Part shown: positions 44,867 through 54,410 of the stretch, in pieces | Layout: each line of letters begins with the position of its first letter | Numbering within the stretch: position 1 is the first letter of the stretch | Source of the DNA: Streptomyces lacrimifluminis | GTDB lineage: Bacteria > Actinomycetota > Actinomycetes > Streptomycetales > Streptomycetaceae | NCBI RefSeq assembly: GCF_014646095.1 | Contig: NZ_BMMU01000001.1 | Span: 558,001-622,000, forward strand | DNA: 64,000 nt | Direction: 5' to 3' | The notes under the pieces: model-generated | What the model was told of the DNA's origin: nothing | Databases searched by the model: none | Seen by the model: the letters and a program-made list of their open reading frames with translations, nothing else | Made by a program: the position numbers and the translations under genes

Positions 44867-45664
44867 TCACAGAGACGCTATGACCCTGTCCGCCAGTACG
44901 TACACCGTTTCCTCGCCGCATTCGAAGGTCAGGGCGTAGGCGCCCGAGATGCCCGAGCCGCCGAGGAGGACGGGGGCCTCTCCCGTGCGCAGGGCCGCGG
45001 AGAGGCGTTCCGCTGTCTCCCGGTGGCCCGGGGTCATGCAGAGGGTCGTGCCGTCGGTGAAGACGTAGACGTCGAGGGTGCCCAGGGGGCCCGGGCGGAC
45101 GTCGGCCAGGGCGGTGCGGGACTCGGCGAGGTCCTCCAGGCAGGCGACCGTGCGTTCGTGGTCGTTCACGATGGGCGACTGGGCCGGTACGAAGTCGGGG
45201 TGCGAGGGGTGCCGGCGCCGGGCGGCGGCCAGCTCGGCGGACTCTCCCGCGAACTCGTCGGTGTCCGTGCTGGACTCGGTCACCGGCTCCAGGGCCTCCA
45301 GGCCCGCGAAATCCACCGGGCGCGGCAGGAACAGCTCGCTGTCGGGGAGGCCGAGCAGGGAGGGTGCGTCGGAGGCGTCACGTGCCTCCTGGGCGGCCCA
45401 GAAGGCACGCGCCTCGGCGAGCTCCCGCTCCCGCTCCTCGGCGAGCGCCTCGGCCACGGCAGCGCGTATCTGGTCGGTGTCGCCAGGAGTGCGGGCCTGC
45501 GGCACACGACCGTGCGCGCCGACGGCGAGACTCTGGGCGGCGAGCTCCGCGTGCAGCGCCGCGATCTGTCGACGCAGCCCCAGCAGGGTGCGCAGAACGG
45601 CGACGCCCACAGCCGTGGTGACGGTGGCTGTGGCGAGCAGCAGAGCAAGAGGCGTAGCGCTCAC
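44867..45664 (-). CDS. Membrane-anchored hypothetical protein
   Basis: 265 residues from a GTG after GGGAGT. One N-terminal transmembrane helix (LALLLATATVTTAVGVAVL), then a coiled-coil stretch (AVAEALAEERERELAEARAFW), acidic linker, and a C-terminal mixed domain (LDVYVFTDGTTLCMTPGHRE, LLGGSGISGAYALTFE). The signal-anchor suggests the bulk lies on one membrane face. I do not recognise a family. Monocistronic. Confidence 0.7.
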   Translation of the reverse strand: MSATPLALLLATATVTTAVGVAVLRTLLGLRRQIAALHAELAAQSLAVGAHGRVPQARTPGDTDQIRAAVAEALAEERERELAEARAFWAAQEARDASDAPSLLGLPDSELFLPRPVDFAGLEALEPVTESSTDTDEFAGESAELAAARRRHPSHPDFVPAQSPIVNDHERTVACLEDLAESRTALADVRPGPLGTLDVYVFTDGTTLCMTPGHRETAERLSAALRTGEAPVLLGGSGISGAYALTFECGEETVYVLADRVIASL

Positions 45665-45983
45665 TGACGTACTCCCGGTTCAAAGTCGACCCCCGACTTC
45701 CTACATCAGCTTGAAGGGTGGACTAACCACCTGTCAGTGCGTAACGTCACGAATCGGACAGGACTTTGGGCCCGAGGTTTGGTATCGAACCTGCCCTGAC
45801 CTGCGGAAATGCCTCGCCGGAGCGAGATAGGTCACATCCTGGGGGAGATTGGATCACAAAACGGCCCAGAACCCCGGTGGTTACCGGGTTCCGGGCCGCT
45901 TTCTCACGCAGTGCGTTCGCTCGACTACCGAAACGATTCCGCCAGTTGGGGATCGCGGCGACGTCGCGTCGGGCGCCCGGGGC
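45665..45983. other. Gene-free region upstream of the hypothetical and downstream of the thiolase
   Basis: 319 bases: the promoter side of the 45664 gene plus a terminator for the minus-strand thiolase (45862-45898). Nothing else seen. Confidence 0.5.
45862..45898 (-). terminator. Thiolase terminator
   Basis: CGGCCCAGAACCCCGGT (45862) pairs with ACCGGGTTCCGGGCCG with one bulge. On the minus strand it is followed by TTTTG, fitting termination of the thiolase transcript. Confidence 0.8.
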
Positions 45984-47204
45984 TCAGCTCAGGCGCTCGA
46001 TGACCATCGCCATGCCCTGGCCGCCGCCGACGCACATCGTCTCCAGGCCGAACTGCTTGTCGTGGAACTGGAGGGAGTTGATGAGCGTGCCGGTGATGCG
46101 GGCGCCCGTCATGCCGAAGGGGTGGCCGACCGCGATGGCGCCGCCGTTCACGTTCACCTTCTCCAGCGGGATGCCCAGGTCGCGGTAGGAGGGGATCACC
46201 TGGGCGGCGAACGCCTCGTTGATCTCGGCCAGGTCGATGTCGTCGACGGTGAGGCCGGCGCGGCGCAGCGCCTGCTGGGACGCCTCGACCGGGCCGAGGC
46301 CCATGATCTCGGGGGAGAGGCCGGAGACGCCGGTCGACACGATCCGGGCCAGCGGCGTGAGGCCCAGCTCGCGTGCCTTCGTGTCGCTCATGACGACGAC
46401 GGCCGCGGCGCCGTCGTTCAGCGGGCAGCAGTTGCCGGCGGTGACCAGCCCGTCCGGACGGAACACCGGCTTCAGCCCCTGGACGCCCTCCAGCGTCACA
46501 CCCGCGCGCGGACCGTCGTCCTTGCTGACGACCGTGCCGTCGGGCAGCGTCACCGGCGTGATCTCGCGCTCCCAGAAGCCGTTCTTGATGGCTTCCTCGG
46601 CGAGGTTCTGCGAACGGACGCCGAACTCGTCCATGTCCTGACGGGTCACGCCCTTCACCCGGGCGAGGTTCTCGGCGGTCTGTCCCATCGAGATGTAGGC
46701 GTCAGGCACGAGGCCGTCCTCGCGCGGGTCGTGCCACGAGGTGCCCTCCTGCTCCGCGACGGCGGCGGTACGGGCCTCGGCCTCGGCGAAGAGCGGGTTG
46801 TGCGTGTCGGGCAGCGAGTCCGAGTTGCCCTTCGTGAACCGGGAGACCATCTCGACACCGGCCGAGATGAAGACGTCGCCCTCGCCCGCCTTGATGGCGT
46901 GCAGCGCCATACGGGACGTCTGGAGGGACGAGGAGCAGTAGCGGGTGACCGTACAGCCCGGCAGGAAGTCCATGCCCATCTGCACGGCGACGATCCGCCC
47001 GAGGTTGTGGCCCTGCTCGCCGCCGGGCAGCCCGCAGCCGAGCATCAGGTCGTCGATGTCCCGCGGGTCCAGCCCGGGGACCTTGGCCAGCGCGGCCTGG
47101 ATGATCGTGGCGGTGAGATCGTCGGCGCGCAGCTCCTTGAGGGAGCCCTTGAAGGCGCGCCCGATGGGGGAGCGGGCGGTCGAGACGATGACGGCTTCCG
47201 GCAT
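45984..47204 (-). CDS. Acetyl-CoA acetyltransferase (thiolase)
   Basis: 406 residues from the ATG at 47204. Nucleophile Cys in [15 protein letters not shown] (about 90), general-acid region [18 protein letters not shown] (His), and second Cys in [14 protein letters not shown] near the C-terminus. N-terminal [16 protein letters not shown] matches type II thiolases. It condenses two acetyl-CoA or cleaves 3-ketoacyl-CoA in fatty-acid or butyrate metabolism. Monocistronic; the terminator follows at 45862-45898. Confidence 0.95.
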   Translation of the reverse strand: MPEAVIVSTARSPIGRAFKGSLKELRADDLTATIIQAALAKVPGLDPRDIDDLMLGCGLPGGEQGHNLGRIVAVQMGMDFLPGCTVTRYCSSSLQTSRMALHAIKAGEGDVFISAGVEMVSRFTKGNSDSLPDTHNPLFAEAEARTAAVAEQEGTSWHDPREDGLVPDAYISMGQTAENLARVKGVTRQDMDEFGVRSQNLAEEAIKNGFWEREITPVTLPDGTVVSKDDGPRAGVTLEGVQGLKPVFRPDGLVTAGNCCPLNDGAAAVVVMSDTKARELGLTPLARIVSTGVSGLSPEIMGLGPVEASQQALRRAGLTVDDIDLAEINEAFAAQVIPSYRDLGIPLEKVNVNGGAIAVGHPFGMTGARITGTLINSLQFHDKQFGLETMCVGGGQGMAMVIERLS

Positions 47205-47334
47205 GACGGCTCCATTGGCGTGCGTGGGTGCGGTACGAGGGTGTAAGCAGACCTGCTTGGGAAGTTACCCGTACGTATGCCCCCGGTCACGGGTGTGACG
47301 GTGTGACTCGGGCCGCACTTTTCTAAGCGCTTGC

Positions 47335-47496
47335 TCAGGGGGTGGGGGTGGGACCTCGGCTCTTGACGGCCTCCGCGATCCGCAGGGCTGCCTGGGCGGG
47401 CGTGAGGCGGGTGGTGTCGACGACCTCGGCCTCGGCGTGCAGCCAGGTGCGGGCCGCCTCGGCGTAGGGCTGGAGGTATTTGAGGCGGAACGGGGG
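47335..47496 (-). pseudogene. C-terminal fragment of a nucleotide/kinase-type protein (doubtful)
   Basis: One frame reads FRLKYLQPYAEAARTW, then VVDTTRLTPAQAALRIAEAV to a stop at 47335. This resembles the C-terminal end of a P-loop kinase (VDT then a helix ending the protein). Upstream the frame runs into repeat DNA at 47499 and loses any domain. The remnant is too short to name. Confidence 0.35.
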
Positions 47497-47498
47497 GC

Positions 47499-47535
47499 TG
47501 GTCGCGCGGTTCCCCGCGCCCCGTTCGGGGCGCGG
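47499..47535. repeat. Repeat element GCGCGGTTCCCCGCGCCCCG
   Basis: A short copy of the Streptomyces CGCGGTTCCCCGCGCCCC element, with GCCCCGTTCGGGGC as hairpin. It lies where the kinase-like remnant stops. Confidence 0.65.
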
Positions 47536-47563
47536 TCGCGCATCCGGTACGGCCTCGCCGGGA

Positions 47564-48607
47564 TCAGCCGCTCGACACTCCCCTCGGAGTGGTCGGGGCG
47601 GGGGACGGGTCCGTTGCCGGTACCCGCCTCCGGCGCCTGCGCTTGAGGAGTGCCCAGGGGCCCCTGGGTCCCGTGGGCATCGCCGCCGTGACCTCCGTGC
47701 CCGGCTCCGACACCGCCTCCGCCGCCGCCCGCGCCACCGGCAGGAAGCCCTCGCGGCGGGACACGTCCGGACGCTCCTCGTCCGCCGGCCACAGACCCAG
47801 CGCCGCACACATCGTCGGGAGGACCGCCATCGCCGCCGTCGCGTAGCCCTCCGCGGAGGGGTGGTAGTTGTCCGGGCCGAACAGTTCGCGCGGGTTGGCC
47901 TCGAACTCGGGGCCGAGCAGGTCGCCCAGCGAAACCGTGCGGCCCCCCTGCTCCACGACCCCGATCGTCTGTGCCGCCGCCAGGTGGCGGGACGCCCGCC
48001 GGGCCAGCCAGCGCAGCGGCTGCTGGACGTGCTCGACGGTGCCCAGGTCGGGACAGGTGCCCACGACCACCTCCGCGCCCGCCGTACGCAGCCGGCGTAC
48101 CGCCGAGGAAAGGTGGCGGACCGAGCGCGTCGGAGGCATCCGGTGGGTGACGTCGTTCGCGCCGACCATGATCACGCAGATGTCCGGGATCCAGTCGGAC
48201 GCCGAGACGGTCAGCCCCACCTGGCGGTCCAGGTCGTCGGACTGGGCGCCGGGCAGCGCCACGTTGCGCAGCTCCACCGGGCGTTCCGCGAACGCCGACA
48301 GACCCGACGCGAGCAGGGCGCCCGGGGTCTGGCGGGCCCGGTGGACGCCCTGGCCGGCCGCCGTGGAGTCGCCCAGCAGGACCAGTCGGAGCGGGGGCTC
48401 ACCGGGGGTGGCGTATCCACTTCCGTACAGGCCGTCCGCGTTCGGCGCGTGCGGACTGCGGCCGTTTCCCACCTGGCGTCTCGCCATCCGGACCTCGGCC
48501 AGCACCAGTCCCACGGCCGCCGCGCTCATCAGGCCGATCCCGCCACCGCCGTACGCAGCGCCGGCCGCGATCCGCCGGGCCACTCTTGCCCTGGACATGC
48601 TCGTCAT
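47564..48607 (-). CDS. SGNH/GDSL-type hydrolase
   Basis: 347 residues from an ATG after GAGGAGG. A possible N-terminal transmembrane/signal segment (IGLMSAAAVGLVLAEV) precedes block I VLLGDSTAAGQG (Ser nucleophile), block III VMVGANDVTH, and block V DNYHPSAEGYATAA (catalytic Asp/His). A basic C-terminal tail (LLKRRRRRRVPAT) follows. Lipase/esterase family, probably membrane-associated or exported. Divergent from cbs. Confidence 0.85.
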   Translation of the reverse strand: MTSMSRARVARRIAAGAAYGGGGIGLMSAAAVGLVLAEVRMARRQVGNGRSPHAPNADGLYGSGYATPGEPPLRLVLLGDSTAAGQGVHRARQTPGALLASGLSAFAERPVELRNVALPGAQSDDLDRQVGLTVSASDWIPDICVIMVGANDVTHRMPPTRSVRHLSSAVRRLRTAGAEVVVGTCPDLGTVEHVQQPLRWLARRASRHLAAAQTIGVVEQGGRTVSLGDLLGPEFEANPRELFGPDNYHPSAEGYATAAMAVLPTMCAALGLWPADEERPDVSRREGFLPVARAAAEAVSEPGTEVTAAMPTGPRGPWALLKRRRRRRVPATDPSPAPTTPRGVSSG

Positions 48608-48757
48608 GCGTCGCCGCCACCTCCTCTTAGCCGTACACCCACTCCTTGCCCCGTACCTGCGGTCCGCCAATCGTGACGTGAGGTGAATGCTGAGGCGGAG
48701 CCTTAGGCTGGCCGCACCAATGACAACCACTTTTATGTGCGGCAACCGGAGACAACG

Positions 48758-50149
48758 GTGCGATTCCACGACTCGATGATCAGTCTCGTCGGCAACACCC
48801 CGCTGCTGAGGCTCAACAGTGTGACCGCGGGCATTCAGGCGACCGTCCTCGCGAAGGTCGAGTACTTCAACCCCGGCGGGTCCGTGAAGGACCGCATCGC
48901 CCTGCGCATGATCGAGGCGGCGGAGAAGAGCGGCGAACTCCGGCCGGGCGGCACGATCGTCGAGCCGACCAGCGGAAACACCGGGGTCGGGCTGGCCATC
49001 GTGGCGCAGCAGAAGGGCTACAAGTGCATCTTCGTCTGCCCGGACAAGGTGTCCACCGACAAGATCAACGTGATGCGCGCGTACGGCGCCGACGTCGTGG
49101 TCTGCCCCACCGCCGTTGACCCCGAGCACCCGGACTCGTACTACAACGTGTCCGACCGGCTCGTGCGCGAGACGCCGGGTGCCTGGAAGCCCGACCAGTA
49201 CTCCAACCCCAACAACCCCCTCTCGCACTATCACTCCACCGGCCCCGAGCTGTGGGAGCAGACCGAGGGGCGGATCACCCACTTCGTGGCGGGCGTCGGC
49301 ACCGGCGGGACCATCTCCGGGACCGGGCGCTATCTGAAGGACGCCAGTGAGGGGCGTGTCCAGGTCGTCGGGGCCGACCCCGAGGGGTCCGTGTACTCCG
49401 GCGGGTCCGGGCGGCCGTACCTGGTGGAGGGGGTGGGCGAGGACTTCTGGCCCACCGCCTACGACCGGACCGTCGCCGACGAGATCGTCGCCGTGTCCGA
49501 CAAGGACTCCTTCCAGATGACCCGCCGCCTCGCCAAGGAGGAGGGCCTGCTGGTGGGCGGCTCCTGCGGGATGGCCGTCGTCGCCGCGCTGCGGGTCGCG
49601 GAGCGGCTCGGGCCGGACGATGTGGTCGTCGTGCTGCTGCCCGACAGCGGGCGCGGATACCTCAGCAAGATCTTCAACGACGAGTGGATGGCCGACTACG
49701 GCTTCCTGGAGGACTCCGGCACCTCCGCGCGCGTCGCCGACGTCCTCGACTACAAGGAGCACGGCCACATCCCCTCCCTCGTCCACATGCACCCGGACGA
49801 GACCGTCGGTCAGGCCATCGAGGTGCTGCGTGAGTACGGCGTCTCCCAGATGCCGATCGTGAAGCCCGGCGCGGGTCACCCCGACGTCATGGCGGCGGAG
49901 GTCGTCGGGTCGGTCGTCGAACGCGAACTGCTCGCCGCGCTGTTCACCCAGCTGGCCTCGCTCGACGACCCGCTGGAGAAGCACATGTCGGCGCCGCTGC
50001 CGCAGGTCGGCTCCGGTGAACCGGTCGCAGACCTCATGTCCGTACTGGGCGCCCACGACGCGGCGATCGTGCTGGTCGAGGGCAAGCCCACCGGAGTCGT
50101 CAGCCGCCAGGACCTCCTGGCCTTCCTGGCCAAGGGCGGCAATCAGTAA
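48758..50149 (+). CDS. cbs: Cystathionine beta-synthase
   Basis: 463 residues. GTG at 48758 (MRFHDSMISLVGNTPLLRLN) preferred over the upstream GTG at 48737. PLP Lys in FNPGGSVKDRIA (about 43), EPTSGNTGVGLAIV, the phosphate loop GVGTGGTISGTGR, and two CBS domains in the C-terminal 125 residues (DETVGQAIEVLREYGVSQMP, EPVADLMSVLG). Condenses serine and homocysteine to cystathionine (transsulfuration). It resembles a PLP-plus-CBS layout of the eukaryote type without the heme domain. Monocistronic. Confidence 0.94.
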   Translation: MRFHDSMISLVGNTPLLRLNSVTAGIQATVLAKVEYFNPGGSVKDRIALRMIEAAEKSGELRPGGTIVEPTSGNTGVGLAIVAQQKGYKCIFVCPDKVSTDKINVMRAYGADVVVCPTAVDPEHPDSYYNVSDRLVRETPGAWKPDQYSNPNNPLSHYHSTGPELWEQTEGRITHFVAGVGTGGTISGTGRYLKDASEGRVQVVGADPEGSVYSGGSGRPYLVEGVGEDFWPTAYDRTVADEIVAVSDKDSFQMTRRLAKEEGLLVGGSCGMAVVAALRVAERLGPDDVVVVLLPDSGRGYLSKIFNDEWMADYGFLEDSGTSARVADVLDYKEHGHIPSLVHMHPDETVGQAIEVLREYGVSQMPIVKPGAGHPDVMAAEVVGSVVERELLAALFTQLASLDDPLEKHMSAPLPQVGSGEPVADLMSVLGAHDAAIVLVEGKPTGVVSRQDLLAFLAKGGNQ

Positions 50150-50566
50150 CGAACGTCCGGTGAACGGAGCGTGTCGGAGGGGAACTTGCGGCGTCCGCCG
50201 CGATGTCCCGTTCCGTTTCCCTTCCGACGGAGACTTCGTGGAAGTGGTACGAGGGTGTCACGTCCGCGCAGCACACGCTTAACACGGGACCGGCACAGTA
50301 GTGGATGTCGGCAAGGGCGGGAGCGGCTCCCCGCCCGGGCCGACAACCGAAACGGCGTCACGGACCTCCGGAGCGGCTCCCGGACCTCCACCGACGCCAA
50401 GGACGCGCCAGCCTGGCCCTGACCCGGCCCGCGTCCCTCGCGGGGACCGCCGTCGTCCCGCCCCCCGGCAACGGGGGTGCGGCGGTCCCCGCGCAAGCTT
50501 TTACTACCCGGCGTACGGTGGGGATTTCCCTGCGCGCGGTGACTCCTGGTCGTCGGTCGGCAGTCC
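50150..50566. other. Gene-free region after cbs
   Basis: 417 bases. Contains a strong hairpin at 50439-50493 and otherwise GC-rich DNA without coding bias. No further features seen. Confidence 0.5.
50439..50493. terminator. Terminator-like hairpin between cbs and a minus-strand gene
   Basis: The arms CGCGGGGACCGCCG (50439) and CGGCGGTCCCCGCG pair closely and enclose a second stem CCCCCC...GGGGG. A CTTTT follows. Confidence 0.7.
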
Positions 50567-51010
50567 TCAGTCCTCCCAGTCGCCCTCTCGGCCGGACCTC
50601 TTGCGCCGGCCGAAGAGCCATGCCGAACTGCCGGCAGCCTGGAACGCGTTGACGCCCACGATGCCGCCCCACGCGACCAGCAGGCCGGGGAAGCCCGCGA
50701 CGCCGCCGCCGATCGCGGACAGGGGTATCGCCAGGACCAGCGAGACGATGGCGAAGCCGAAGCGCTCGCCGAAGGTGTCGGTGGGTTTCGGCCCGCGTGA
50801 GTCACGCGCCACCACCATCTGCTGCTCGGCGAGCTGCCGCCGCACCCGGCGCTCCACCGAGCCGTCTATCCGCTGGTCGACCTTCTCCAGGAACGAGTCG
50901 ACCAGCGCGGACTCGTACTCCTCGCCCAGTTCCCTGCGGGCCTGCAGGGTGGCGCTGAGTTCCTTCTTCAGGTCGGCGTCGTGCGCGCCCGTGGTGTCCA
51001 TACCGGTCAT
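50567..51010 (-). CDS. Small membrane protein, hypothetical
   Basis: 147 residues from the ATG at 51010; the ATG at 51001 is nearly as good. A helical N-terminus (LKKELSATLQARRELGEEYE) is followed by SFLEKVDQRIDGSVERRVRR, then a hydrophobic pair (FAIVSLVLAIPLSAIGGGVAGFPG in two parts) and a basic tail (FGRRKRSGREGDWED). It resembles Streptomyces proteins with a DUF1707-like layout, but I do not assign a family. Divergent from the ammonia-lyase gene. Confidence 0.65.
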   Translation of the reverse strand: MTGMDTTGAHDADLKKELSATLQARRELGEEYESALVDSFLEKVDQRIDGSVERRVRRQLAEQQMVVARDSRGPKPTDTFGERFGFAIVSLVLAIPLSAIGGGVAGFPGLLVAWGGIVGVNAFQAAGSSAWLFGRRKRSGREGDWED

Positions 51011-51185
51011 GCGCACCACGGTAGAGAAACGGCACCCGCCCGGCACTGGGGTTAGCCCCCCTCTTGACCCTGGGCCGACCCCCAGGGGACGTCGCCGGCC
51101 ATCCGGTGGACCGGTGGGGCTTGCCGGGGCTGTATATCGTCATGCAGAGTTCTCTGGGACTGAATGGAATGGGAGTCTGCGCCTT

Positions 51186-52757
51186 ATGCCGTCTCGGACT
51201 GTGGATGTATCGCTCCCGGCGGCGCCCCCGGCGGCCACCGGCATCGTCGTCCTCGACGGTGTCGGCCTCGGCGTCGCGGACGTCGTACGCCTCGCCGACG
51301 GAGCCGCGCGGCCGGTCCCCGGCACCGACGCGATGAAGCGCGTCGAGGAGGTCTGGGACATCGCCCGCCGGATCGCCGCGACCGGCCGGGTGTACGGCCG
51401 TTCCACCGGCGTCGGCGCCAACCGCAACGAGGCCGTCCCGACCGAGGCCGCCGCCGACCACGGACTGCGCCTGCTGCGCAGCCATGCCGGTGCCATCGGC
51501 GCGGAACTGCCGGCCCGCCAGGTACGGGCGATGCTCGCCGTCCGCGCCAACCAGCTGCTCGCCGGGGGTGCCGGACTCCGGCCCGGGGTGGTCACCGCCC
51601 TGTGCGAGGCGCTGGAGAACGGCGCGCACCCGGTGGTCAACGAGTTCGGGTCGGTGGGCACTGGGGACATCGCGGCGCTGGCACAGGTCGGGCTGGCACT
51701 GGCGGGGGAGCACGAGTGGATCGGGGCGCAGGCGGGGGCCGGGGCCGGCGGATCGGCTCCCCGGGGGTGGAGTGTCGCCGGCGCCCCCGAGCCCCAGGCC
51801 CTCGACAACAACGACGCCCTCGCCCTGATCAGCAGCAACGCCCTCACCCTCGGGCAGGCCGCGCTCGCCCTGCACGAGCTGCGCGGGCTCATCGCCGCCA
51901 CACAGGTCGTCGCCGCGCTCTCGCTGCTCGCCGTCGACGGTTCCCACGAGGCGTACGCCGCACCCGTGCACGCCGCCCGTCCGCACCGCGGCTCGGTCGA
52001 GGTCGCCCGCCGGATGCGGGAGCTGATCGGTTCCGCGGACCGGCCCACCCCGCCCCTCGGGCGCATCCAGGACCCGTACGGCTTCCGCTGCCTGCCGCAG
52101 ATCCACGGGCCCGCGCACGACGCGGCCGACGCCCTGGAGGGGGTGCTCGCCATCGAGATCAACGCCGCCGCCGAGAACCCGCTGATCTCCCCCGAAGACC
52201 TCACCGCCTACCACCACGGCGGCTTCTACCAGGCCCAACTGGCCCTCGCGCTCGACCACTTCAGACTGGCCGTCACCCAGGTGGCGCGGCTGTCCACCTC
52301 GCGTCTGTCCACCCTCAACGAGCCCGCCTTCACCCGTCTGCGCCCCTTCCTCGCCGACCACGAGCCCGCCGCCTCCGGGGTGATGATCCTGGAGTACGCC
52401 GCCGCTGCCGCCCTCGGTGACCTGCGGGCCTTCTCCGCGCCCGCCTCGCTCGGGCACGCTGTACTCTCCCGGGGCGTCGAGGAACAGGCCAGCTTCGCCT
52501 CGCTCGCCGCCCGCCAGACGCTGCGCGCCTGCGCCGCGTACCGTCTCGTCGTCGGCTGCGAACTGGTCTCCGCCGTTTGGGCGCTGCGCCAGCGCGACCT
52601 GCGGCCGGACCCGGAACTGCCGGCCGGACGGGCGCTGGAGCTGGCCGAGTCGGTCCTCGACGACGACTCGGCCGACCGGCCGCTCACGGACGACGTGACA
52701 GCGGCGGCGGCAATGCTGGACCGGTTCACGGACATCTGGAGGGGGAGCGGGGCATGA
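51186..52757 (+). CDS. Histidine/aromatic ammonia-lyase homologue lacking the MIO tripeptide
   Basis: 523 residues, ATG at 51186 with GGGAG upstream. The fold of the HAL/PAL/TAL family is clear: GRVYGRSTGVGANRNEA (catalytic Tyr), SSNALTLGQAALAL, RIQDPYGFRCLPQIHGPAHD, NAAAENPLIS, and GVEEQASFASLA. But where the family has GSVGASGDLAPLA, which makes the MIO cofactor from Ala-Ser-Gly, this protein reads GSVGTGDIAALA: Ala-Ser is replaced by a single Thr. MIO formation is therefore unlikely. It is translationally coupled (ATGA) to an RpiR regulator. Either a pseudoenzyme/regulator or an enzyme with different chemistry. Confidence 0.85.
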   Translation: MPSRTVDVSLPAAPPAATGIVVLDGVGLGVADVVRLADGAARPVPGTDAMKRVEEVWDIARRIAATGRVYGRSTGVGANRNEAVPTEAAADHGLRLLRSHAGAIGAELPARQVRAMLAVRANQLLAGGAGLRPGVVTALCEALENGAHPVVNEFGSVGTGDIAALAQVGLALAGEHEWIGAQAGAGAGGSAPRGWSVAGAPEPQALDNNDALALISSNALTLGQAALALHELRGLIAATQVVAALSLLAVDGSHEAYAAPVHAARPHRGSVEVARRMRELIGSADRPTPPLGRIQDPYGFRCLPQIHGPAHDAADALEGVLAIEINAAAENPLISPEDLTAYHHGGFYQAQLALALDHFRLAVTQVARLSTSRLSTLNEPAFTRLRPFLADHEPAASGVMILEYAAAAALGDLRAFSAPASLGHAVLSRGVEEQASFASLAARQTLRACAAYRLVVGCELVSAVWALRQRDLRPDPELPAGRALELAESVLDDDSADRPLTDDVTAAAAMLDRFTDIWRGSGA

Positions 52758-53677
52758 GCACGCCGAGTGCGGACGACAGCGGGGGCGCCGGTACGGGCGC
52801 GGGCACGGCGGCGGAGGGGGAGGCGGGCGCGGGCGGACACCTGTCCGACAGCGCCGCCGTCCGGCTCCAGGCCCTCTTCGAAGGGCACCGGCTCACCCCG
52901 ACGCAGCGGCGCATCGCGCACAGCATGGTGCGCCGGGCCTCCGAGGTGCCCTTCCTCTCCAGCGTCGAGCTGGCCGAACTGGCCGGTGTCAGCCAGCCGT
53001 CCGTCACCCGCTTCGCCGTCGCCCTCGGCTTCGACGGCTATCCGGCGCTGCGCAAGCACCTGCGCGAGGTCGCCCCCGCCGAACAGAGCGCCGAGCCGGG
53101 CTCGTACAACGAGTACCAGCAGGCCGTCGAGGCCGAGATCGAGAACCTCAAGCACCTGGCCGAGGTGCTCGCCGACCCGCGCCCGGTGCGGCGGGCGGGC
53201 CGACTGCTCGCCGCGTCCCGTCCCCTGCCCGTCCTCGGGCTGCGCGCCGCCGCCTCCCAGGCGTACGGCTTCGCCTACTTCGCCGCCAAGGTCCACCCGG
53301 ACGTACGGCTGCTCCACGAGGGCGGCACGATGATCCACGACCGTATCGACGCCGCCGTCCGGGCGGGCGCCACGACCCTGCTGTGCTTCGCGCTGCCCCG
53401 GCATCCGCGCGAGGTCGTCGACACCCTCGCCTACGCCAGGGCCGCGGGGCTGACCGTCGTCACCGTCGCCGACTCGGCGTTCGCGCCGGTCGCGAAGGTC
53501 TCCGACCTGCTGCTGCCGGCCGCCGTGGGCACCGGGCTCGCCTTCGACACCGTCTGCGCGCCGATGCTGCTCGGCCGGGTCCTGCTGGAGGCCATGTGCG
53601 ACGACCTGCCGGACGCCCAGGCCCGCCTGGAGGAGTTCGACGTACGGGCGGCGAACCGGGGGCTGTTCGTCGAGTAG
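52754..53677 (+). CDS. RpiR/MurR-family HTH-SIS transcription regulator
   Basis: 307 residues; the ATG overlaps the lyase stop by four bases. An acidic linker is followed by HTH RpiR residues (LTPTQRRIAHSMVRRA, VELAELAGVSQPSVTRFAVA) and a SIS sugar-phosphate-binding domain (VLGLRAAASQAYGFAYFAAK, TLLCFALPRHPREVVDT, VVTVADSAFAPVAKVSDLL). These regulators usually control sugar catabolic genes. Coupling to the HAL homologue is unusual and suggests it regulates that gene. Confidence 0.88.
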   Translation: MSTPSADDSGGAGTGAGTAAEGEAGAGGHLSDSAAVRLQALFEGHRLTPTQRRIAHSMVRRASEVPFLSSVELAELAGVSQPSVTRFAVALGFDGYPALRKHLREVAPAEQSAEPGSYNEYQQAVEAEIENLKHLAEVLADPRPVRRAGRLLAASRPLPVLGLRAAASQAYGFAYFAAKVHPDVRLLHEGGTMIHDRIDAAVRAGATTLLCFALPRHPREVVDTLAYARAAGLTVVTVADSAFAPVAKVSDLLLPAAVGTGLAFDTVCAPMLLGRVLLEAMCDDLPDAQARLEEFDVRAANRGLFVE

Positions 53678-53783
53678 ACATCCGGCGAGGCAGCTGTCCG
53701 GACTCTCAGACTCGTCTCACGTTCGCTCGCTACTCTCCCGCTCCGACAGGACTGTGCCGGGATGGACGAACCGGGAGGCGGAC

Positions 53784-54377
53784 ATGGCACGCGGAGTTCG
53801 CGGAGGGCAGGGTCTCGCTCGGGTGGCCGTGGTCGTACGGGCCGGGGCGGCGCCCATGTGGTGGCTCGGAGTGTTCGCGGCGGGCATCGGCGTCGTGGTG
53901 CCGGGGATCACCGGCCGCCGGATCGGGGTGATGGCGGGAGCCGCGCTGTTCATCGTCGCGGCCGGTGTCGTGGCGTACCTGCGGCGCGGGCGCTACACCG
54001 CGCTCGCCGCAGGTCCCGCCCGGGCCGGCAGGCACGACGTGCTCCAGGACCGCGCGGTGACCGTGCGCAACTGGCGCCGTGGCCACCGCTGGTGGCTGCT
54101 GCTCGCCTTCGCCGCCGCCCTGGCCGGCTCCCTCGCCGTGCCCGCGGCGGGCGGGATGCTGCTCGCCGGGGCCGGCACCGGGCTGCGGCTGAAGGCCGCC
54201 TGGCTGGGCCGCCGCGAGCGCGCCGACGACGTACTGCTGTGGGTACGGGTGGACTGGCTCGGCCCGCGCTCCGGAGCCCCGGCGGGCAAGCCGGTCAAGG
54301 CCTACCGCGCCACGGGAATCGCCGCGGGCGACGCGACCCCGGGCGGGGCGCGCCGCCGCGGCGGCGTACTGGTCTAG
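53784..54377 (+). CDS. Small membrane protein, hypothetical
   Basis: 197 residues from an ATG after GGGAGGCG; an upstream GTG is less likely. Four hydrophobic segments (WWLGVFAAGIGVVVPGIT, VMAGAALFIVAAGVVAYL, WLLLAFAAALAGSLAV, AAGGMLLAGAGTGLRL) and a soluble middle. C-terminal Gly/Arg-rich. No family recognised. Convergent with the roadblock operon. Confidence 0.7.
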   Translation: MARGVRGGQGLARVAVVVRAGAAPMWWLGVFAAGIGVVVPGITGRRIGVMAGAALFIVAAGVVAYLRRGRYTALAAGPARAGRHDVLQDRAVTVRNWRRGHRWWLLLAFAAALAGSLAVPAAGGMLLAGAGTGLRLKAAWLGRRERADDVLLWVRVDWLGPRSGAPAGKPVKAYRATGIAAGDATPGGARRRGGVLV

Positions 54378-54410
54378 CCTCGTCGCTTCGGGTGCGGGGG
54401 TGGGAGGGGC

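Noticed and set aside
47564-50056. Long minus-strand open frame of 830 codons across cbs
   Set aside because: Only the part from 48607 down encodes SGNH motifs; the rest is the GC-rich shadow of cbs.
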